Shown one piece after another: positions 57,152-64,000 of a stretch of DNA of 64,000 nt. Position 1 is the first letter of the stretch. Each line of letters starts with the position of its first letter. A model generated the notes under the pieces. That model did no database searches. It saw nothing but the letters and a program-made list of their open reading frames with translations, and was not told where the DNA came from. This DNA is from Azorinus chamasolen. Its lineage: Eukaryota > Mollusca > Bivalvia > Cardiida > Solecurtidae. The stretch is taken from contig OY755252.1 of NCBI GenBank assembly GCA_963576725.1, positions 30,708,578 through 30,772,577 of the forward strand, written 5' to 3'. Made by a program: the position numbers and the translations under genes.

Positions 57152-58228
57152 GGGTGAAAATTTACCCCTATCCTTCTGGGAATTTTTTTTTTATGTCTGC
57201 TCAAACTCCATTCTGTTTCATTTTTACTTACATCAGATTCGTTCAAGCTTTTGAGAAACTTTTGACCGAGTGTAAAACAGTTTAGATACAGATGAGAAGC
57301 CAGGTCGCGATTGGCAGTTATGGATTAAAAAACGGACAATGTGAATTTGGAAGAGACTTGCATTACAGAAATGTCAAAACAAATTCTTCATCATATTTCA
57401 TGTTGCAAAATCAAGAACGTGTTTTTTTCTCCTATTTCTGTTCTAAATAAACAAACTGAATCACATCAATTCAATATAGGTATATACATGTATATATAAA
57501 TATATTTTCTCTGTGTACGTCTTTTCTCATCTCCAATGGTCTAATTGCCCCTTTATAATAGTTTAAACTTTTTATTGGTAATAAAACGCGGAATGTTGAA
57601 CCTTAATTCAGCAGTAATTAACATTACAGCAGAACCCCCTACAGCGGCCAAGGATTCAATATACGTTGTGATCTATTACCTAGCCCCATGAATATTCATG
57701 TAAGAAAAACTGAATGTATGAATATTAATTAACGGGCCTTTTATAATGGTTTCATGAAGAATGTCATATTTATTCAATACAGAACGAAACACTGATACAG
57801 ATGATTCCTTGTGAGCGTTCTGCGTTATTTTTTGCCATACATTACCTGTCTAAAATTGAATATTCAAATAAGAATGGATTATATGATGAATATTAATTCG
57901 CTGATTTTTTATAATCGCATATTAAAACGTGAATGTTTAACTATAATAGAAACTGTAGAATCAAATATGTATACTTTCACAAGCAAACAGAGCAGACCCT
58001 GAGCAGACGGCTACAACAGCAGCCCTCTGATTTGGGGTCTACTCGGTTTGCAAAGACGTCATAATGTATCTTTATCATGTAAATGGGTCAATGGTCGCTT
58101 TATCGAGGTTTTACAACATAATCAAATAAAATTTTGAAACTCTTCCTTCAGCTGGTGAATATTCATTCAAGAAATAAGGACTTCATGAATGATAAAAAAT
58201 GCATTTTTTACAATAGCAAACTTTGATC
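57152..58228. other. Stretch left of mariner with worn A fragments only
   Basis: Fragments of family A (for example CAAGCAAACAGAGCAGACCC near 57979) and A/T-rich sequence. No gene seen. Confidence 0.4.
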
Positions 58229-58230
58229 TA

Positions 58231-59560
58231 CGAGGGGTGTTCCAAAAATAATGTCACTTGCATCGGTGCTCATATAGCGGAAGTGCTTTTGTTCATTTTA
58301 ATTTGCTCTGCCCTTCAAAATACTCTCCGCCAGCCAGAATACACCTTTTTAGCCGGTCAATCCATTTTTGGAAGCATTTTTCATACTCTTCAATGGGGAC
58401 ACCCATCAGACACTGATAAACAGCAGATCCAATGGCATTTCTCGAATTGTATCTCCTTCCAGATAAATGATATTTAAGTTTTGGAAAGAGAAAATAGTCG
58501 CAGGGGGGCAAGTCTGGCGAATACGGAGGGTGCGGAAGGACGGTAACCTTCTCTGACTCCAAAAAGTCAGTCACAATACGTGCCTTGTGAGCGGGTGCAT
58601 TATCATGCAAAAGTCGGACATACTTAAGTCCTGTTTTGGGGCGGCTACTTTTGTAGTAGTTCTTCAATTTTCTCAGAACAACGTTTTTATAGAACTTGCC
58701 TGTGACCGTTCTGCCTTTTGGCACCGGGATTTGAATAGCTGGACCCTTATTAGTGAAAAAAATAGCATACAAAACCTTCTTTACCGTTCGTATTCGTTTG
58801 GCAATACTTGGGCGTCTGGCATTTTTAGTGGCCCATATTCGGTTGGAAACCTTCCGCTTTGGTTCAAAATAATACACCCAGGTCTCATCACCAGTGACTA
58901 TATTATCAAAAGCCTTTTTACTATATTTTGGGTACATTTTGAGAAGTTTTTTTGCCATTGTTACACGCGTCTTCTTTTGCTCATCCGTTAACAAATGGGG
59001 TATCCATCTTGCATTTATCTTTCTAACTTTTAGGTGTTTCTTCAAAATTGCATGAACTCTTGCTAACGACAAGTTTGTCATTCGAGCCAATTGTCTTACG
59101 GTGAATCGAGCATGCGTTTTGAGGATATTTCGGATTTTTTCTATGTTACCTTTGGTCGTAGTTGTTGCAGGACGACCTGGGCGAGCAGCATCTTTCAGTT
59201 GCTGCTGCCCAGCACTAAATTTAGCTACCCACCTACAAACAGTCCTGTGGGACATTTGGCCCTCCCCATAAATGTCACACACCTCGCGGTGAATATCTAC
59301 AGCCTTTATGCCGAGTAATGACCTACCTTTTATATAGGCCCTAATTTCAAGAACATTTTCAGCTCGTTTTCCTGTCATTTTGTGTATAGTCTAACGAATA
59401 GTCTATGAAACGATGTACACTGTAAGTGAACGTGTGGACGAGATATTTACCTGTGTCACGAGCCAGTGATCACTCAATCGACACGAGGTGGTTTTGTGCA
59501 TGAATTGCACGATTTCCGCGAAATAAAGCACAGATGACATTATTTATGGAACACCCCTCG
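58231..59560 (-). mobile_element. Intact mariner transposon, 1330 bp
   Basis: Terminal inverted repeats of about 27 bp beginning CGAGGGGTGTTCC differ at one base (AAAAAT versus ATAAAT). Both ends are flanked by TA (58229-58230 and 59561-59562), the Tc1/mariner target duplication. Between them is one uninterrupted transposase gene on the minus strand. This layout is what an active or very recently active copy looks like. Confidence 0.9.
58293..59378 (-). CDS. Mariner transposase, 361 aa, intact DD34D
   Basis: Cut-and-paste transposase acting on the flanking terminal repeats. The N-terminal part (about 1-110) holds the paired helix-turn-helix DNA-binding region (GIKAVDIHREV...SHRTVCRWVAKF). 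A GRP-like motif (RPGRPAT) follows at about residues 65-71. The catalytic domain has TGDETWVYYFEP (first Asp), LLHDNAPAH (second Asp) and YSPDLPPCDYFLFPKL (third Asp), with exactly 34 residues between the last two, the mariner signature. It ends with the usual GGEYFEG motif. There are no stops or frameshifts, and the length is typical of mariner (about 345-360 aa). Some 62 bp of non-coding sequence separate the stop from the left end. Codon use and neighbours show no link to host genes. Confidence 0.93.
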   Translation of the reverse strand: MTGKRAENVLEIRAYIKGRSLLGIKAVDIHREVCDIYGEGQMSHRTVCRWVAKFSAGQQQLKDAARPGRPATTTTKGNIEKIRNILKTHARFTVRQLARMTNLSLARVHAILKKHLKVRKINARWIPHLLTDEQKKTRVTMAKKLLKMYPKYSKKAFDNIVTGDETWVYYFEPKRKVSNRIWATKNARRPSIAKRIRTVKKVLYAIFFTNKGPAIQIPVPKGRTVTGKFYKNVVLRKLKNYYKSSRPKTGLKYVRLLHDNAPAHKARIVTDFLESEKVTVLPHPPYSPDLPPCDYFLFPKLKYHLSGRRYNSRNAIGSAVYQCLMGVPIEEYEKCFQKWIDRLKRCILAGGEYFEGQSKLK

Positions 59561-59888
59561 TATATTATTCTATACGCAAACAGGGTTGATCCTGATCAGA
59601 CAGCTGTCTGATCAGGGTCTACTCTGTTTGCTACTGCGTAAACATGTGTTTGTAACAAGTAAAATATCTATACAGAATGAACTAGTGGTCATATCCTTTT
59701 GCAGATATATTTGTAAATCATCTATTCAAAGCCTTGTGAACGACGTGTGAAGATTTGATGTATAAATATGGCCAATAAAACATGTTTAAACAAATAATGG
59801 TCTATGTTCTTCTAATTTATATTCAACCTGTATTAATGCCCCGTTGGTCTGAAATGGCGTTGCCTACAGTTGTTTCAAATACATTGTA

Positions 59889-60092
59889 CAGTAAAACCTG
59901 TCTTAAGCGGCCATCTAAACGAGGTATAATTATGGCGCTATAAGGCAAGTGGTAGCTTAATGCAGGTCAATAGTAATGCACAAAGATCCTATAGGAACTT
60001 TCTGCTCTACGTTTGTCCTGTATTAAGCAACCACCTGCTTTTAAGACTCCTATGTTCAATAAACTAATGGCTGCTAAAGACAGATTCTACTG
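59889..60092. mobile_element. Family G MITE
   Basis: CAGTAAAACCTGTCTTAAGC to GATTCTACTG, TA on both sides. Confidence 0.8.
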
Positions 60093-60124
60093 TACTGTAC
60101 ATGTACTAGTACTCGTATGTATTA

Positions 60125-60375
60125 CTCCGACCCTGTTCAATATTAATGTAAAAACAAATGACATCATATATATCTATTAGCTGAGATTATTATCATATAA
60201 AATTTTCAATGGACGTGTTAGCTCTGACAAAAGCTGTAGAATTAGATTTATAGTTGGTCATGTTAAAAGCAAACAGAGCAGACCCTGATCAGACGGCTCC
60301 TATAGGAGCCGTCTGATCTGGGTCTACTCTTTTTGGAAATGCGTGAAAAGGCATTTATATGAAGGAAAGGGTTAA
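60125..60375 (-). mobile_element. Family A element
   Basis: ACCCTGTTCAATATTAATG to GAAGGAAAGGGTTAA. Perfect hairpin CAGACGGCTCCTATAGGAGC. Confidence 0.8.
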
Positions 60376-60689
60376 TTCTCTTATCAATTACTCCGAGCTG
60401 TGAACCTATTAGTATAAAGGAGAGATCTACATATTGTTTGCATAGTAGATAAAGTAGGAAATATGTATTGTTTAATTTGGATAAAACCACTCAGTTTTGT
60501 CAGAAAGTTGTTTATAATAATGTATTAAATAGCAGTAGTTAAGATACTGTATATAGATTCATGTATCTAGAATTTATTTATAGATGGGATGGAATAAAAA
60601 CTAGAGTATGATGATTGTAGTGTATTAATCAACTACGTTGATTGTAGTCTAATAATAAAATAATTATGGCATACGTATGACTTGGGCAT

Positions 60690-62350
60690 GTTCACTGTAG
60701 TGTATAGAAATTGTATGGTGTAATTGCAGTGTATATAGAATGTGTGGTGTAATTTGAATACGTTAACTGTGCTGTATATATAGAATTATGGTGTAATTTG
60801 AGTACGTCGTTTGTAGTGTATATAGAATGTATGGTGGAATTAGGGTACGTTCATTGTAGTGTTTATAGAATGTATGGTATAATTTGAGTACGTTCATTGT
60901 AGTGTATATGTATATAGAATGTGTAGTGGTATTTGAGTACGTTCTCTGTAGTACATATAAAATTATGGTGTTATATAGAATTGTAATGTCATTGTAATGT
61001 ATATAGAATGTATGTTGAAATTTGAGTTCGTTCGTTGTAGCGTACATGTATATAGAAGTTGTGGTGTAATTTGAGTACGTACGGTGTTGTATATTTAAAA
61101 TGAATGGTATGCTTAAAAATATGTTCGTTGAAGTGTATATAGAATGTATGGTGTTATTTGAGTGCGTACATTGTAGTGTAGATAGATCGTATGGTGTAAT
61201 TAGAGAACGTACAGTGTTGTGTATATAAGATGATGTACTTAGAATTATGTTTGTTGTAGTATATATAGATTGTATGGTATAATTTGAGTGCGTTCGTTGT
61301 AGTGTATTTAAAATGTATGGTGTAATTTAAGTGCGTTCGTTGAAGTGTATATAGAATGTATGGTGTAATTTGAGTTCGTTCGTTGTAGTGTGCATGTATA
61401 TAGAAGTTGTGGTGTAATTAGAGTACGTACAGTGTTGTGTTTATAAGATGATGTTCATTGTAGTGTATATAGAAGGTATAGTGTTATTTGAGTGCGTTCG
61501 TTGTAGTGTATTTATAATGTATAGTGTATTTTGAGTGCGTTCGTTGTAGTTTACATGTGTATACATGTACATGTATATAGAATGTATGGTGTAATTTGAG
61601 TGCGTTCGTTGTAGTGTATATAGAAAGTATGGTGTTATTTGAGTGCGTTCGTTGTAGTATATAGAAGGTATGGTGTTATTTGAGTGCGTTCGTTGTGGTG
61701 TATATATAAGGTATTGTGTAGTGCGTTCGCTGTACTAGTGTATACAGAAGACATGATGTAATTTGAATGCGTCCATTGTAATGTATATAGCAGGTAGGAT
61801 GTTATTTGAGTGCGTTCGTTGTAATGTATATAGCAAGTATGGTGTTATCTGAGTGCGTTCGTTGTAATGTATATAGAATGCATGGTGTAATTTGAGTGCG
61901 TTCGTTGTAGTGTATATAGAAGGTATGGTGTAATTTGAGTGCGTTCATTGTAATGTATGTAGCAGGTATGGTGTTATTTGAGTGCGTTCGTTGTAGGGTA
62001 TATAGAATGTATGGTGTAATTTGAGTGCGTTCGTTGTAATGTATGTAGCAGGTATGGTGTTATTTGAGTGCGTTCGTTGTGGTGTATATAGAATGTATGG
62101 TGTTATTTGAGTGCGTTCATTGTAGTGTATATAGAAGATATGGTGTAATTTGAGTGCGTTCATTGTAGTGTATATAGAATGTATGGTTTTATTTGAGTGC
62201 GTTCGTTGTAATGTATATAGAATGTGTGGTGTAATTTGAGTGCGTTCGTTGTAATGTATATAGAATGTGTGGTGTAATTTGAGTGCGTTCGTTGTATTGT
62301 ATATAGAATGTGTGGTGTAATTTGAGTGCGTTCGTTGTAATGTATGTTGA
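60690..62350. repeat. 43-bp minisatellite, about 1.65 kb
   Basis: Roughly 38 units of TATAGAATGTATGGTGTAAT, TTGAGTGCGTTCGTTGTAGT, GTA. Divergence is highest at the left (60690-61300) and lowest at the right (61600-62340). Thr/Tyr-rich open frames on the minus strand are repeat artefacts. Confidence 0.9.
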
Positions 62351-62651
62351 ATGTATGGCGTACTTAATGCATGTGTGTTTACTTTAACTTGTATATAAAA
62401 TAAGGGTATGGACTCTGTGTAAATAAAATATAAACCATGAATAGAATAACTAGAATATATAACTTACAGATCGTATGTTTAAATCTTGTAATTTAATATA
62501 CATGTAGTTGATATAAAAATTATAATACATGTATGTTCATTACCATGCATGTTCTGTATTTAGAATGTATACGCTCATTTTAATGTATGTTCTACTATTA
62601 GAGTGGGTTTGTATTCCTTGCGACGTATATAAAGCATGCAGGATATATGTG

Positions 62652-62905
62652 TGTAACTCTTTACTCCATAGAGACGTCTTTTAACGCCTCTGCAAACAGA
62701 GTAGACCCTGATCAGATAGCTCCTGTAAGAGTCATCTGATAAATGTGTATGCTTTGTTTGCTTATACATGATATAGATCTGATTCCACAGTTTCTGCCAT
62801 AGCCTAAACCGCCCGTCTTTATAGCCAGGTCATTATCAAAAGAATAGCTTATTAAAACATACATGTATTTATTTCTTACATGAATATTTATATAGTAAAT
62901 GGTTG
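62652..62905 (+). mobile_element. Family A element
   Basis: GTAACTCTTTACTCCATAGA to ATATAGTAAATGGTTGAA. Diverged ends. Confidence 0.7.
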
Positions 62906-63428
62906 AAGAATATATATATTAGCATATGTTATAGAATAATTGGAATTGATCAATTATCATGTTTACAAAAACAAAAGTTAATGACATACCTCTTTCGAGT
63001 CGCTAACATATAACTTGCCGGTCCATCCATAATTTAATAGTTCCTTGGCGTTTCTATGTTATTCCTTTGCCTTTAAGATAACAAACTTCCCTCAGCAACG
63101 CCGCTCTTCGCCTAACACACACTATCCAATACCAGAATCTGCAGTCAGCTTCTCATCCCAGTAAACAGACAACCATTAGATATGGATATATATATATATT
63201 TTAGGGTCAAATTATATCCTTGTTTATCTATATACAAACCAAAACTGGTTAGCGATATTGTGTTTTAATCCACAAGGCTAACTTATTCTTTACGATTATC
63301 CTCTTTTGAAATTTTCCGATATCTAAGTCAGTACGGATTAGCGTAAAAGACAGCCCCACATGGACACGGGGATATTGTTTCTTTCTTGTAGGTTACGTTG
63401 AGACAAATAACATTATAGCACAATCAGC
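62906..63428. other. Unique stretch with a weak exon candidate
   Basis: On the minus strand, 21 codons ending ...YVSDSKE stop at a good GTATGT donor (62988-62993). The would-be acceptor (ACATAG) lacks a pyrimidine tract, so this is only a possibility. Confidence 0.15.
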
Positions 63429-63661
63429 TTAATCCATCCCTCATATAAACGCTTTTGCACGCATTGCAAACAGAACAGACCCAGAGCAGATGACTCCAGA
63501 ATCAGCCGTCCGATCAGGGCCTGCTCTGTTTGATTATAACATGAAATAGATATGATTCTACATTTTTGTCCAAGTAACATATTAGCCTAAAAAATTACAT
63601 TATAAAAATTATTCATGATGCCATTATTTCTTACATGAATATTGAACGGGCAAAAAGTTAA
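63429..63661 (+). mobile_element. Family A element
   Basis: TTAATCCATCCCTCATATAA to GAACGGGCAAAAAGTTAA. Diverged palindrome. Confidence 0.75.
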
Positions 63662-64000
63662 ACCTTTATGGGTTTAATTTTATTATTTGATTTGGCTTGT
63701 ATTAAATAGTATGTAAATTAATCATATTGATAGCTCGTAATTGAAGAAGTATTGTGATATTTAAATATGGTATTTACCAAGCTTTCTTAAAATATTGTTC
63801 TTGTCTTTGCAAAGAGAGTAGACCCAGGTCAGACAACGCAAAGTCTGCTTTGTTTGCATATGGAATTGGAATAGAACTGACTGACTCTACATGTTGTACC
63901 AATACCAACACAACCTTGTGTACATTAGCTATTACGTACACAGGTGACTGGTTTAAGTAGGATGAACGTCATATGACAAATCTGATCGTATAACTAATTA

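Noticed and set aside
58587..58991. 134-codon + strand open frame
   Set aside because: It lies antisense within the mariner transposase and is a shadow frame.
60763..62163. Thr/Tyr-rich repeated open frames on the minus strand
   Set aside because: These are 43-bp minisatellite units read through; 43 is not a multiple of 3 and frames shift between units.
1..64000. CRISPR-like regular repeats
   Set aside because: The repeated hairpin cores are dispersed, differently oriented MITEs with TTAA or TA flanks. There is no regular spacer pattern and the DNA is eukaryotic.

Overview
The window is animal nuclear DNA, most likely from a bivalve mollusc. It is AT-rich, its genes are split by long introns with GT..AG borders, and most of it is repeats: short hairpin-bearing DNA elements (MITEs), GTCY-type tetranucleotide runs joined to 145-170 bp tandem cores (the layout of bivalve 'pearl'/Helentron-type elements), and minisatellites. 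I see no bacterial-style operons, rRNA or tRNA. No coding exon is longer than about 270 bp except the transposase, so the host genes had to be assembled by joining exons by splice sites and reading phase.

Two host genes can be assembled. (1) On the + strand, four coding exons between 2175 and 14467 join in phase into a 255-residue secreted protein. It has a signal peptide and 16 cysteines in three similar modules. I cannot name its family. (2) On the - strand, four coding exons between 35752 and 23029 join in phase into a 151-residue protein. I recognise it as the ciliary microtubule inner protein CIMIP1 (C20orf85/LLC1 family). The two genes converge, with about 8.5 kb of repeats between them. 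A TATA box with a tiny possible first exon lies between them at 16341-16492.

The only intact mobile-element gene is a mariner transposase (DD34D) on the - strand. It sits in a 1330-bp element (58231-59560) with near-identical 27-bp terminal repeats and TA target duplications.

The rest is dominated by small non-autonomous elements. One large group begins TTAACCCTTT (or close), ends AAAGGGTTAA, and carries a near-perfect palindrome off-centre. At least eight sequence families share this plan (called A, B, C, D, E, H, J and N here). They look piggyBac-like because of the TTAA target. A second group (F, G, O) has CAGTA-type ends flanked by TA and is palindromic along most of its length, pogo/Tigger-like. 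Further groups are I (about 400 bp, ends GGAACGCC), K, L and M (simple hairpins), one probable Mutator-like element with a 10-bp target duplication, one Helitron-like insertion, and tandem arrays. Nested insertions give a partial relative age order.

Layout: 1-2170 MITEs; 2175-14467 secreted cysteine-rich gene, with nested tandem-repeat elements in intron 2 and a minisatellite grown from exon 3 in intron 3; 14.5-23.0 kb MITE field; 23.0-35.8 kb CIMIP1 gene, whose intron 3 holds a nuclear-receptor-site-like array; 36-58 kb MITEs plus a 0.7-kb pentanucleotide array (42.7-43.4 kb); 58.2-59.6 kb mariner; 60.7-62.35 kb 43-bp minisatellite; then MITEs to the end.
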